A stretch of 50,077 bases of DNA from contig JAEUWP010000312.1 in NCBI GenBank assembly GCA_018524725.1, positions 1 to 50,077 on the forward strand, given 5' to 3'. The stretch's first letter is position 1; every line of letters starts with the position of its first letter. The translations under genes were made by a program, and so were the position numbers. The notes under the pieces were generated by a model. It was not told the DNA's origin. It did not search any database and saw nothing but the letters and a program-made list of their open reading frames with translations. The stretch comes from Podaxis mareebaensis (lineage: Eukaryota > Basidiomycota > Agaricomycetes > Agaricales > Agaricaceae). Positions 9,800 through 21,671 of the stretch are shown one piece after another.

Positions 9800-11835
9800 A
9801 TGCTCGAGTTCGGTCTCCTCGACGCTTCAGTCTTCTGCTGCCTCCTGCTCGTACACTTATTCTATCGCTCCAGAGCAAGAAGGCGACTTCCTTATCCACC
9901 CGGTCCAAAACCACTACCTCTCATCGGCAACGCCCTAGATATACCCACCGTCAAGGGCTTCCAAGTCTTTGCAGAATGGGCGAAACAGTACAGTGAGTTG
10001 CTGATTTTCGGATTTGTGAATCTCGTTGACCGGTTTCAAAGGCTCGGATATTTTATACCTCGGTGCTCTTGGCAAGCACATTGTGGTTCTCAACTCTGTC
10101 GAAGCCGCCAGCGATCTATGTGGAGAGCGCTCATCAATATATTCTAGCAGACCTCATCTCACGATGTGTGGAGAGTTGTATGTACACGTCACCGACTAGG
10201 ACTATCCCCCAGCCTTATGTTCTTCTAGGATGAACGCCGTCCGCTTCATGGCCGTAATGCCTTATGGAGGTCCCTGGCGCGTGCGTCGCCGGATGTTCCA
10301 GCACCCCTTCCCACCTTCCGATCCAAGTCGTATCACAATTTCCCGCGGCGAAGAATTTATCCGCAAGTACCTCCTCCCCAACATCCTCGACTCACCAAAA
10401 GATTTCCACGAGCACATTCGCAGTGCCGTTGGTGGTATCATTCTTTCTTTAGCATATGGCCTACGCATGCAGAGATTCAATGACCCATGGATCCATCTTG
10501 CTGAAATGACGGTGCATACGACGACGGAGGCGGCCGTTGTCGGACGGTATCTCGTAGATATCATTCCAGCGTTGAAGTACATACCCGAATGGGTGCCCGG
10601 CGCTAGGTTTCAGAAGATCGGAAAGGAAGGACGAAGGATCGTCGACAACTTCTTTAGCCAGTTATATGACGCCGCCGTTCAAGAAATCGTAAGCTTGCAC
10701 TGATTCATCAACGTTAGACAACAACTTAATGCCGAACTACAACAGGCTGACGGCGTAGCTCAACCTTCGTTTGTCTCCCTTGCTCTAGAAGAGGGCGATG
10801 GCCATAAGACTCCCGATTTGGAAAACGTCATACGCGAGACCGCTGGCGTCTTCTTCGCGGGTACTTGCATTTTCCTTCCTCAACCTTTGGCACACTGTAA
10901 CCGTCTTCTCTAGGTGGCTCGGACACGACTGTTGCTGCGCTCAACAATTTCGTCCTTCTCATGACTCTCTACCCTGACATCCAAGCTAAGGCCCAGGAAG
11001 AAGTCGATGCAATCGTCGGACATGATCGATTCCCGAGCTTCAGCGACAAAGCATCTATGCCTTATCTAAGTGCCGTACTCAAGGAAGTTCTGAGGTCAGC
11101 CCCCAATTCACTTGTTTCGGATCGCTCAAACTGATTAACCATATATATACGGCATAAATCCCAGGTGGCGACCCATTGTCCCTGCAGGAATGCCACACTT
11201 TTCCACCGCGGATGACGTATACAAAGGGTACTTCATACCCAAAGGATCTATTATCATCAACAACGCATGGTATGTTCATTTCTGACCCCCCTTCGTTTGC
11301 TAGCTAGATGTATCGTATGGATAGGGCGATGCTCCATAACGAAGACGCGTTCCCCAACCCGGACCACTTCGACCCCAACCGCTTCTTTACCCCAGCTGGC
11401 CAATTGAGGAAAGACGTACTAGACCCAGAAACCATAGCTACTTTTGGTTTCGGGCGCCGGTAAGTCCCTACATCACCACCTTCAGGTTCATCTTAACGTT
11501 GTGACTATAATTTGGAAATAGAACATGTCCAGGCTCACAAATTGCACTTGCGACCTTTTTCGTAGGAGCTGCATCGCTCCTTTCTGCATTCAGCATCCTA
11601 AAACCACTGAACGAGAAGGGGGAGGAAGTTGAACCTATCGTGCATTATTCTGGGAAGACTATGGTTGAGTAAGTAACGATTACCAACGTGTTTTATGCCA
11701 AATTCATTGCCCTCGGAATCGTTTGCCTTCTTTTATAGTCATCCTACACCATTCGAATGTCGATTCATCCCGAGATCAAAAGATGCGGAGGCGTTGATCC
11801 AGTCCGAAGTCATGAACCTGGAGGAAAGACTCTGA
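9800..11835 (+). CDS. cytochrome P450 monooxygenase (P450-1), intact
   Basis: This is a class II microsomal P450, which inserts one oxygen atom into a substrate with electrons from P450 reductase at the ER. Nine exons: 9800-9992, 10042-10177, 10229-10688, 10746-10860, 10914-11094, 11165-11269, 11325-11459, 11522-11668 and 11739-11835. They sum to 523 codons (522 aa), normal for the family. Motifs in order: N-terminal anchor (VFCCLLLVHLFY) and basic stop-transfer; proline hinge LPYPPGPKPLPLIGN; C-helix WRVRRR; I-helix AGGSDTT; ExxR as KEVLR; PERF-like FDPNRFF; heme loop FGFGRRTCPG with the Cys ligand. All introns are GT..AG. It most resembles the fungal group often annotated as O-methylsterigmatocystin oxidoreductase-like (CYP64-like); the substrate is unknown. 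It is the only plus-strand P450 here and faces P450-2 tail to tail. Confidence 0.95.
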
Positions 11836-12691
11836 GCCCGAGGGATGGTTGACGATTTTCGCGCTCGCCAAATTTTCGATACTGTCCTTCCTGCGTTTGA
11901 TTTTGATGGTGAATTCGGTTGTAATGATATGGAGAACCCTGTTCATACGAGTGATCATCGAGGCCCAGCCGTCCTTCAAGAAGAATTGTACGAGATACTT
12001 GAGCCACTGTACTTCCTCTGTATATTCTGTACACCTCGCATAATCTCAAGACGTCCACGATATCATCTGTCCCACTGTACGACGTCGACTGCGACGCAAG
12101 AGATATTGTATACGTATCAAGTTAAAAAATATGCGAACTGTATGGAACCCCCAAGTTTCTGGACCTGATCCGACAACTTGAGAAAGCCGAGGGCTCGCCC
12201 GGCACTGGAGCTTAGTCGGTTGATCTTTCCTTGTTCTTTGCCATTTCTTGGAAATGCTGCTTCTCTTCACAGAATTGACTTTCAACGCTGAGATTTCTCT
12301 CCAAATTAAAATTAGTCCCGCCTGGCGCGAGGAATGTGGGCGCGGGCGTCACCTCGGAGAGGACCCTCCACATTATTGCCTCAGAGGCAGTTTAGGTTTC
12401 AGTGCCAGAAATCAGGACCAGAATTGACCGTTCGTGGGAGACGCCGCTGCTTCGGAATTAAGTTGATGTAAATAAATACTGAAATCAGTGAAGCGCCTCA
12501 AATAAATGCCATCAGGGGTGGCATCCCGTTGTAAGTCGTGGTGCTAACCACTCCAGGTTTCTCTTTGTGTAATGATTGACCAATGTAACTCATTCACTGT
12601 CTTGTGACGAAACGAGGCGTATATAACAGATCAAGTTTCAACGACGACACGAAATGAGACATGATGCAATCCCGCAAAGCGACGAAGTCCC
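11836..12691. other. convergent intergenic region between P450-1 and P450-2
   Basis: This holds the 3' ends of both P450 genes. Open frames at 11845-12168 (plus) and 11776-12285 (minus) have no recognisable content. No gene seen. Confidence 0.5.
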
Positions 12692-14847
12692 TCAAATCAC
12701 TTCGGTGTACAAGTATTCCTTCAAAAGTTCTTCGACATTCTTTCCTCTGCGAGGTGTTATCTTGCAACGGAATGGCAACGGCTCGCTGGATGCACCGGGG
12801 GATTGATCAGTCACAAATTGAATCGGGTGAAATGACACTCACGAAGTGATGGAAGCACCCTTAAATTCAGGAATTACTTGGATTGGGTTTCCGCTGGGGT
12901 CGATTTCAGGTGAGATATCAAATAGAGATAGCATTGATGTCGATATAATATAGAGCGTCGATAATGCAATATGAGCACCTGGACAGGTCCTAAAGGAACT
13001 TGGTCAGTTCTGTACCTTCATCGGAAAGGCCTAGGCACCAAACCTTCTTCCGAAGCCAAAGGTTGCGTATTCCTGTGGATCAGGGACGGTGGTGTCAATT
13101 TTGCCATCTTTCAAAAACCTTTCTGGGTTAAAACTCTCGGGGTCGCGGAAGATAGTTTCGTCCTGAAGCATGGCGCTAAGCGCCGTAGGTTAATTAAGCA
13201 GTAATAACGTTGTTGAGGCAACGACTTACAAGGCATTGGCAATGACGATACTACCCTTTGGGATGTAATATCCTTTATAAACGTCTTCGTGAGATGGGGA
13301 ACACCTGGGTTGGGAATCAATCTACAAGCCTCATCACCGTCATTACGACTGGTTCAACTCACCGAGAGGTACAACTGGGTTCCATCTGCATGGAGTAGGT
13401 TAGAGATCATCGGGTTGAACAAAAAAACAATAAGGCATGCCTTAAAGTCTCCCTCAAAACTGCGGAGAGGTATGGTAGACACGATTGGTCTGAGAAGTCG
13501 GGCAGTCGATTATGGCCAACTACTGAGTCGATCTCTTGCTGCGCCCGCTTCTGGACCTCAGGGTATTTAAGCATGACGAGAACGAAGGTCAGAACAGCAG
13601 TTAGGGTCGTTTCCGATGCAGCTATAACAGATGCGAGATAAGTGAACAATGAGCGCAAGGCTTACATGAGATTGCTTACCGCCATAGAGCTGGGTAGCCG
13701 TCTGCTTGATATGAAGTGCCTGATGTGCGTAATCCGTTCTGTCACTGTGTCGTGCTAGACTCTGGGAGACAAAGGACTGTGGAGCAGTGCCGTTTTCCTT
13801 CTCAATGTCAGTAAATCCTTAAGACCAAGAAGATGATAGTACATACAATAGCAACCATGGCCGCCCGATATGGCTCGTCTCGTACTCGCAACAAGATCGC
13901 TCTCCATTCTCGTGCTAAGGTCTTGAATCCGGCACCTGGTATCCACTCTGGAACGTGCTTTAGTGCGGGCATAATATCAACAAAGAATCGTCCAGGCGTA
14001 GCAGCTTCCGTCAAAATCGTGAACGCTTTCTCTGCAAACTCCACAATTGGATCGTGGCTACGTCTGACTGGAAGTCCATATGTTATGGACGTAGCAAAGC
14101 CTCCAATGCAGCTGGAAGAACTGTCAAATGGCGAAATAAGTGACAGGGAACAACCATTTACCTCCGCATATGCTCAAGGAAATTCTGTGGAGACTGATAC
14201 ATGTTTGGTAACAGCCCTTTGCGAACAAACTCCAGCTCCTTTTCCTGTTCTCTGTATAAGTATTTTGGAGAGAAGTATTGCTGGAACAGTCGGCGGTGGT
14301 TCCTCCACTCGTCGCCATAAGGCATGACGGAGAAGAAGTGATTGATGCCTATCCTGTGAGTATGGGTGAGCAAGCAATGAGATGGACGCAGCGAGACAGC
14401 AGAGGCATACACATCCATGAGCATATTCAAATGCGGTCTACAAGATCATTCGTCACCCAGCCTAAGATTCTATTAACATCAATGGAGAATTGCACTCACC
14501 TGCTTGAGTACAATGCCGAGCGCTTCTCAAGGAGATCCTTCGCCATCTGAACGTCATTGAGTATGATGATGGGTTGACCGAAACCTTCGAGATATATTAT
14601 CTTCGATCCTACATACCGTCAGTCATCATCAACTGATCTCCAGTCATTCCTTACCAAGTTTCTCTCCCAAAGCTTTATAGAACCTGTGTCCATATTTCGT
14701 CGGAATGGATAGAGCATTCCCGAGGATCGGCCATCGTGGGAGTCCAGGAGGCAGGGGTAACAATGTTCGTCGACGATAACGGTAGACAAAGTGGACAAGT
14801 AAACAAGCGCATATAAAGATGATGTCGTAGAGACGGGAGAGGGCCAT
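12692..14847 (-). CDS. cytochrome P450 (P450-2), frameshifted, possibly a pseudogene
   Basis: A paralogue of P450-3 and P450-5 on the minus strand with the same exon plan. From the N-terminus: anchor (LYDIIFICACLLVHFVYRYR), hinge LLPLPPGLPRWPILGN, short exon RPHLNMLMD, C-helix MPYGDEWRNHRR, PEWIPGAGF, I-helix AASETT, ExxR as RETLR, WNPVVPLG, EDVYKGYYIPKG, NPERF, heme loop FGFGRRTCPG and the end YTEVI. Two defects are visible. At about 13288-13293 the exon reads VPHLT, then needs a change of frame before EDVYKG; paralogues have three or four residues here (LTTDEDVY, VTSSEDVY), so bases are missing. The intron after RETLR begins GC instead of GT. A shifted donor five bases downstream (at GTTGAA) would restore the frame as PLGECSPSHEDVY, so weak function is not excluded. 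Start chosen at MALSRLY (14847); an ATG at 14874 is also in frame. Confidence 0.85.
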
Positions 14848-15799
14848 TGGGATGAAGGGTGTATGGCTGCCCATCGAATAACGGCCCGTTTATATGACCA
14901 CCTCCACTAGACGCGGGCATGGCTAGTGTGACCGGCCTTCATTGATAGAAGGTGCTAGGTAGTTGTTCAAAGCCATTCCAAAGCGGGAGCCAGGGGATAC
15001 CACGGTAATCTAACGGGATAGGAGCGCTTGTCATTAGAAGGACACAGTGACAAGTTACGTTTGTAGTCATCTTCATTTGGAATGATGGCCATAACTTCTG
15101 AACATGGAACACATGCAGAATGGTCATGCACGACCAGGTCTGGTCTGTTACGTACGGTACCGAGATGACGAACACGCCACGATTGTGGCTTGGTGTCAAT
15201 GATTTGGTGAGACCCAATCCACTGTAGATAACACCTACTTATTCGGCGGACTTGAAGCGCATGAGGTTAAGTCACGCGAGTACGACAAATTGACAATAGT
15301 GCTATCAAACACCAAGTCAACGTGGAGCTTCAACATAACGAAAGTCTGCAAGTTCGAGGAACTAGTCAAGTACCAGATGTTATGGAAGCTCTTAGAGTGC
15401 GACGCTCGACAGTTGAGGCCTTTGGGGCTTGAAGTCTCGAAGAAATCGTAACTTCCCCATTCAGACCAACATAAGGATACAAGAAGAATCATAGGCATGA
15501 TCACACGGACGCTGATTTCGTTCAAAAGGTATCGTAGGGCTTCCATTTGCGCATATTTGCACGTCTTTATGTGTACAGGATCCTTAATTAATTTCTGGCA
15601 TAAGTGATGGTTCAACGTTCAACGTTCAGAGCCTGCCTGAGCCTACATGAACTTTTTTCATGCCCGCGCATGCACGACTCCTGCTCGGTTGGATTCGGGT
15701 TCTTCCCCATAGAAGTACCTACACATGTGCTTGACATCTCGACTGGAAGGATGTTCTGCGAACTCGTCATGTACGCCAGGGGAGGACGGTGGAGAGTTA
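14848..15799. other. intergenic sequence upstream of P450-2
   Basis: No gene recognised. Minus-strand frames at 14939-15217 and 15235-15615 are open but carry no motif and no intron signals that link them. The P450-2 promoter must be at the left end. Confidence 0.45.
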
Positions 15800-15937
15800 C
15801 CTATTAGTATTTTGGCCAGGAAGGTTGATCGACAGTGGAGTTCTAGTGGGACTATACAGATGAGTCCGGTTTCCGGAAAGATGGCATATCTGGCAGATAC
15901 GGGTGGCTGGTGGTTTGTGACATTCTGGGTACACTGA
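15800..15937 (+). pseudogene. C-terminal remnant of an F-box-type protein
   Basis: The plus frame reads WSSSGTIQMSPVSGKMAYLA, then DTGGWW and a stop at 15935. The intact F-box protein at 30133-31622 ends GPSSSIQMSPYSGKIVCLD, VAGHLWLSDV. The run SS-x-IQMSP-x-SGK is shared, and both lie just before the stop codon. Upstream the match fades in about 20 residues and the frame is broken, so this is a 3'-end fragment only. Confidence 0.5.
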
Positions 15938-16296
15938 GGTGGATGCGATGATAGTGTCACTAGTGGTCCCAGAAAGGATAATAGGCTGTTGTGACACCGA
16001 CTTAATGTTACATAGTTTGGACCGGACGCTGAAGCGGCAGGTCATAGAAATGACCAGACTAGCCATGCAATGTTGATGTTCTACGCCAAACGTCAACTTT
16101 GAGCATGCGAGTCAAGAGATTATTTCCTTGTAAGCTCCAAATACTAAAGCTTCGAGCTTCGAGGCTACACAGGGTCTGTTATCTCTTGGCTTCCTTGTCT
16201 CAGCGTGAGATAGATCATTGACCCCTATCTCTCCCGAGTTCGCATCAATCCCTCAGCTTCGCCTTTTCAACGTCACTAAATCTCTTCCCAACAACC
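15938..16296. other. promoter region of the OsmC gene
   Basis: No gene. This must contain the promoter and 5' leader of the OsmC-like gene that starts at 16297. Confidence 0.4.
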
Positions 16297-17030
16297 ATGT
16301 TGTCTGTCGTCCGTTCACTCCGTCGCCCCCTCTCTCGGCCCACCCGTCTCCATTTCTCAACAACACAGCAGAGGACATATCTCACTCTCAAGGATGTCAA
16401 GGTCTGCTGCTTTCATCTCAAGTGGAGCTCCCCCACTCAATCATGTCAATATTTATCTCTAGTATCAAGTGACCGCGACAGCCACAGGCGCAGGCCGCAA
16501 TGGCCGCGTCGAGTCAAATGGATTTGGCCTTGACCTCGCAACTCCAAAAGAACTTGGGGGAACCGGAAATGGGAAGAACCCTGAACAATTGTTCGCCATG
16601 GGCTATGCGTGTATGTCGCCCTTGCTCTCTGCCTCCAGCTCGAATTCAAAGGCAGATCCAACATATGTTTTCTCCTACCCGCAATTTGTCGGAAATACGC
16701 GTGTATATTTCCCATGACATGATAGCCTGCTTCCTAGGAGCAGCCCAGCTCATGGCTCGCAACCAGAAGAAAACCGACCAAGCCGAGGCTGCCAAAGTTC
16801 ATGTTTCCGTCTCGTTCGGTGAACCCAAAGATCTTGGAGGGTTCGGGTTGGCGGTGGATATCAAAGTGGAGGGCATTGATGAAGAGGTGCTTAAGGCTGC
16901 CCATGAGGTACGTAGCCGCTACGTGTCATACACCTTGCCGTGGGGTCGTCCTGATTTATTTTGTGTGTAGTTCTGCCCGTACAGTCGTGCGCTAAAGCAT
17001 GGCATCAACGTGAACGTCTCGAAGGCGTAG
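16297..17030 (+). CDS. OsmC/Ohr-family peroxiredoxin, mitochondrial
   Basis: A thiol peroxidase that reduces organic hydroperoxides, using two cysteines. Four exons (16297-16401, 16463-16610, 16726-16907, 16971-17030) give 165 codons (164 aa), the usual size plus a leader. Residues 1 to about 30 are rich in Arg, Ser and Leu without acidic residues (MLSVVRSLRRPLSRPTRLHF), a likely mitochondrial presequence. The core shows VTATATGAGRNGRV, LATPKELGGTGNGKNPEQLF, the peroxidatic Cys in GYASCFLGA and the second Cys in EFCPYSRAL, ending NVNVSKA. The motif FGEPKDLGGFGLAVDIKVE and the NPEQLFA signature favour Ohr over other OsmC members. The exon 2 donor is placed at GTATGT so that GYASCF is kept. Its job is probably peroxide detoxification. 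Its place among P450 genes may be chance. Confidence 0.93.
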
Positions 17031-17949
17031 AAATGTTGAACGTTGCATTTCGCGGAATAATTGAGAACCCTCTGTCGCTATAGATGTACAATATGAAGCT
17101 TGGTTGGCCAGCACCCTATGTTCGACGCCCGAGCAACCAGACCCGTGCCAACCCAAACGGACGGCATCAAGAAACTAAGCTTTTTCCATGCGCGAGCAAC
17201 TGGGTTTCATCACATCTCAGCAACCATGACCTGGGGTCTTCTGCATGTTCCACAGGCGATCCCCAGCGCCTATGGAAAGTCCTTGAGCGAACCAGGTATT
17301 TCTCGGCTCCGTCTCAATCGCCCTCATTGGAAGCCTAGACCCATTAAACCGCAGACTCTGGACTTCGTGCGTCAGCGCTCGTCAGCCTTGGCCCCTTCAC
17401 CTGGAGATCCCGTGTCAACAATCTACTGCTCATATCCACCTTTTCACGAGCCGCCTCAGCTTCTCTGTTGCGATGGGCGTCAGTGAAATAACTTACTGCG
17501 GCCTCGAAGACGGGTTTCACGAGTCGACCCTATCATCCTTATAGATTTGACCTGATCTCCGTTAACTAGCAGATATAAAGCTCTAGGCTTTACGTCTTGG
17601 AACAAGACCCGAATAACGCCCAACTATCTTTCAAATCCCGTTTACTGGGACAACGTAAAAGTAATAATTAAAAGCGGTTTGCCGATAGGCAGCTGCTGAA
17701 GCAAGTTTGCAATAGTTAATATATTAATAACCACAGGGTAGAGGTACTTGTATAGAAATTATGCCCTGTTCCGCGTTCGTCTATACAAATGTCTAAAATC
17801 TATTAATAAGGTATGCGAATAAGTCCATGATGAGTGCATCCATGCATAGGTCATTATCATTCGAACAGCGGACCATGGAGGCGAGAAGTCACTCAAGTTC
17901 GACGCGCATTACGGGCGACTCAGACTCAGCCAAAGGTTCCGCGGTGTTC
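17031..17949. other. intergenic sequence, AT-rich in its second half
   Basis: No supportable gene. A plus frame at 17100-17486 (128 codons) has no known motif. From 17600 to 17820 the sequence is AT-rich (repeats of TTAATA). Confidence 0.4.
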
Positions 17950-18501
17950 CTAATACTCTGTTTGAACAGCTCTATGACACGCTATCCTCGAACCAGTCAG
18001 TATTGGATCGTATGGAGCACACAAGGAGCTCACCATCGCACGATCCCGTGTAGATACGCACACTCTTCGTATTTGTGTCCAGACCGTAGCAAAGCCTTTC
18101 ATGATCTTGTCCTTCATTGCCCCAGTGCAACTCGTGACGCTTTCGTACAGGGAATGCAACTGCGTGGACGGAGATAATTAAGAACCACAGGATGCAGCCA
18201 AAGTCAGACCGCAAATGAAGCAGTAACTGAACTCACGTACCTTCTCGGTCGGATAGGTATACACCAAAATATAAGGACCCGAAAATGCAAATGCTGGCAA
18301 TACCCGCAAAGCTCCAGCTCGTAGGCTTTCATCCCCATTCCGGCGTACTGGTTGTGATGCACCACCATCGCTATGTATGACGGAAGGTCGCCGACGAGGA
18401 TCATATCGTTGAGCCGCAAAAGTCGTGGTGCAAGGCCGAGGTGGGTCAACTCCAGGCAGCTGATAGCCGCCTGTAGTAGGGTCGTAGTGACGAGGAGGCA
18501 T
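17950..18501 (-). CDS. hypothetical small protein, two exons
   Basis: Unrecognised. A plausible model starts at the ATG at 18501 (MPPRHYDPTTGGYQLPG), runs to 18241, where GAGAAG meets a GTACGT donor, and resumes in phase 0 at 18159 after a CAG acceptor (LHSLYESVTSCTGAM), ending at 17950. This gives 156 aa. The first exon is Pro/Arg-rich with PGVDPPRP and later GPYILVYTYPTEK; the second is basic and amphipathic. Other frames in exon 2 are also open (to 17972, reading KSVRIYTGSCDGELL), so the second exon is uncertain. Confidence 0.3.
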
Positions 18502-18678
18502 AGCAAGTGCTCGCTCTGAGAATATAAATGAGTGTGTCGGAGGCCTTCCGTTGGAGAAATGTAAGAAAAAGGAGGGCGGGTGGAAAGTAAGGAGCAAAAG
18601 GGAGGAAGGGTGGGGCAACCCGTCTAGAAGAAGGCCAATTAAAAGATGTAGGTCGAGCCACGGTTTTATTCTCTGGGA

Positions 18679-19002
18679 TTATATGCGGGCATAGCTCCGC
18701 CGGCGGTCCCCGCCATTCATAGTCGCCGCACCCTCGAATATTACGGGCCGTATACGGTGGTTGGTTGTAGGCAAAGATGCAAATGCAAGGTAACCGAGTT
18801 GCTCTTGTTTACATTCGAAGAGATTCATGATAGTGCCACTTGAAGAACATCGCCAATGGTGACCTGGTCTGTGATAAGGGGCACTGCCTGAGCGATACTG
18901 TAGCACTCTCCAGTACTCGAGGTACGGAATCTCGCCCTCGCCGGGTGGTTGAGGCGCGTAGTAAGCTAGATCAAGGGCGTCACTTGCCTTGGAGGAAGCC
19001 AT
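18679..19002 (-). CDS. hypothetical open frame
   Basis: This opens at an ATG at 19002 (MASSKASDALDLAYYAPQPP) and stays open for 107 codons without an intron, ending RRRSYARI. It is Pro/Gly/Tyr-rich at the start. No domain recognised, and no partner exons found. It may be chance or part of a longer split gene. Confidence 0.25.
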   Translation of the reverse strand: MASSKASDALDLAYYAPQPPGEGEIPYLEYWRVLQYRSGSAPYHRPGHHWRCSSSGTIMNLFECKQEQLGYLAFASLPTTNHRIRPVIFEGAATMNGGDRRRSYARI

Positions 19003-21671
19003 AGGCATGGCTATTCTTGGCACGGCACAAATCATAGCTCATGCGCCTTCCTACCATCCATCTCATCACTTGATGGGCAGTAATCCAGCCCCATTATTGT
19101 CGGACACACAAAATGGGAGAACGTCGAGACAGCGGAGACTGAGGGGAACGATGGCAGGGTGCGGTGGTGGTGCAGCAGAAGGTTCGTGGAAGATGTCAAA
19201 TAAATTGGGGAACCTCGCCGATGAACTTCAGAACGTATTCTCGACAGAACTTGGCTACTCCGACGATCATCGCCCGCCAGGTCTCAAGTCGCAATGCGTC
19301 CAAAGCAACTTGGCCGTCCTCCTTCCGACTACTCATACAAGCGCATACTCTTGCATTGCCAGCAATTCCGCCCAAGACGCGAAGGCTTAACACGGATTGT
19401 CGCCCTTCCTCGACCACATCCTCGTCGACCAACTCCGGTATGACATACCCTGCCTCTCCTTGTTGAACGCCCACCAACCGGAAAGAACATCAATCTACAC
19501 GCGCCGGTGCAAAACGATCCCCTTGTAGCATATATCCTCCATCATCCGACTGAACCTGCTACGACGGCTTCTGCTCAATAGCGGCTCGCTCGACACCTAT
19601 AGGCATACACCAAAGCAGATTGGCCTGTGGGGAATGGCATATGCTGTCCACATACAGTCATTCACCATGCCAACACCATCTCGGCGCTGGACCTCCCAAG
19701 AAGCGGTCTACGCGTACGCGCCAGTTTCATCGGGTGATGGAAGCATCTGTACCCAGACGCCGGGTGGCTGCGTCTGACGCGTCCATCACTGTTCAAGCCA
19801 TCCTTCTCGGTTCCCCCAGGCAATCTAGGCTGCCCCACCTGCAAATGCGCATCGGGGTAGACCGTCCTACACAACTTGTGTTTCAATACCCCTCCATTCC
19901 TCTCCCTGGCCGCTTCTCCCAACCACATATTTCAAGCTATTATCTGTGGCTAAGCACCCGATTCTCGTCTCCGTTCTGGATGGGTAGTGATGGCATTCTC
20001 GATAGGCGCCCTACGTGCAAAGTGACCGCCGAGCAAAGTTAGACGCCGGTGACCATGAAACATTTATGATGCGAGTAAAGGGGGAGAATGCGCACACTCG
20101 AGCGCAAGGCTGCAGGACAAGACGCCTTGTGCTTAATATCGTCCGCACCTTCGCAGCACTCGGGCCATCAACCTCAGTCCGCACCATTTCCTGCAAACAC
20201 CGGCATAAACACACCCATACGCCCTCTGGTCGAGTCAGAATACCATTTCCGCGACATCAAATCATCCTGTGACTGGGTTTCGGGTTCTTTCCGACCTCGG
20301 ACATAAGAGGCAGGAATGACGTGAGCCAGAGCTTGACCTCCTTCGTCTCATATCACCAAGGAACGGGGCTGGCGTTCCTCAAGATAGCGTCGTCCGGGAA
20401 AGGCAAAGTCGTTTGCTTCAGCGTAGCTAACCTTGGGACAATCGGCGTTGAATCTCGAGAGATGCCTGAAGTGAAGATGTCCTTCGGGGACTGGACTGTA
20501 TGGCAGAAAGAGTGACATCAACGTGTGGTGTTTGGCAGCAACCATGCCTAAGAGCCAAGAACTCCACATCTGCTGGTTGATTTCGCGACAAATGGTGGCA
20601 AGCCCACAAACGGTGGTGTGTTGGAGTCAGAGGTTTCGGCCCTTCATGGCCCTCCATTGTGCGCGAAACGGAGACGATAGGTCGTATAATGCCATGAATC
20701 CCGTGTGCAAGAGACGCGCGCGTCGCGCCAGAGTTGGATCAAGTACTGCAATACAAGTGTATTGGGACTCGACAGTTGTTAGGCAGCGTCGTCATTCCGG
20801 ATCTGTACAGCATGCAAGAGGGCGCGCAATATACTGGTTATTCGTTTCAATTTCGGAGGGCGCTCCACCTGGCCAGAGGAAGCCCAGAATGTCAGGAAAT
20901 CCATTGCTTGCTGCTAGACAAGGAACCTAATTTCTCAAGGCGAGGGGTCACAGGATGGGCGAGAGTACCGCAAACGATTTTCCATGACGCGAGAGCAAAG
21001 GAGAATGATTTTCAATCTCACGAGCGGGAAAGCAAAGAGGAGAGGCACAATGTACGCACCGATTTGAGTCACCTCAAACAAATATCCCCAAGAATCCGCA
21101 ACCATTATATTCATGCTTCTCTACCACCCACAAGGGCGAGTTCCTGTCCAGAGATGATCGCCATTCACAAAGTTGGCGGGGTGTGCGTTTGCAGTTTGTG
21201 GCGTGCGGTGACTGGTGAACAACCGGATAACCGATTCACAGAATTGCGGACATTGAGAAAATATCGTGTGCCGCTCTCGACGGCGAAGAAGTGTGCACTT
21301 GGAAAAGGGGTTTCGAGACCAAAGTCTGTCGGCGACCTGGTGGTGGCTGGCGGGGTGAACAGACTGGGACCCGGGTCGGTTCATCCCGAAACGGTCACAA
21401 CCACCACCAGTCTCAACTCGCTCTCCCCAAAGCCCATCTCCTTTTTCTTGCCTATTCTGTTCGCTTTTTGTTTGCCTATTGGACCGCTAGTCCAACACCC
21501 TGTCGCGACTGGGTCGTTCTCCGACAGTCCGCGACGAAGGCTCTTCAAATGACGAAACCATAGCCTTCAACCGGAGCAGTCAAAGTTGAGCGTTGTAGAT
21601 GTACGTGCCACAGGGAAAAACGTTGTTCACTTGTCTCATTTCTACTACTTACGCTTCTACCACCCGCTGCG
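19003..21671. other. unexplained 2.7-kb region with many long open frames
   Basis: Several frames are open for 70 to 270 codons on both strands (for example plus 20734-21552 from a TTG, first ATG at 20812; minus 19196-19477; minus 19662-19928; minus 20348-20569). Base composition is higher in GC than the flanks, which makes chance frames more likely. The minus strand at about 20230-20320 reads VRGRKEPETQSQDDLM and SRKWYSDSTRGRMGVFMP in one frame, which looks protein-like but is bounded by stops and frameshifts. I read the region as old coding or transposon sequence in decay. No gene model can be closed. Confidence 0.35.

Noticed and set aside
20734..21552. 272-codon plus-strand open frame, longest intronless frame in the middle region
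   Set aside because: It opens at TTG rather than ATG, has no recognisable motif, and sits in GC-richer sequence with competing open frames on the other strand.
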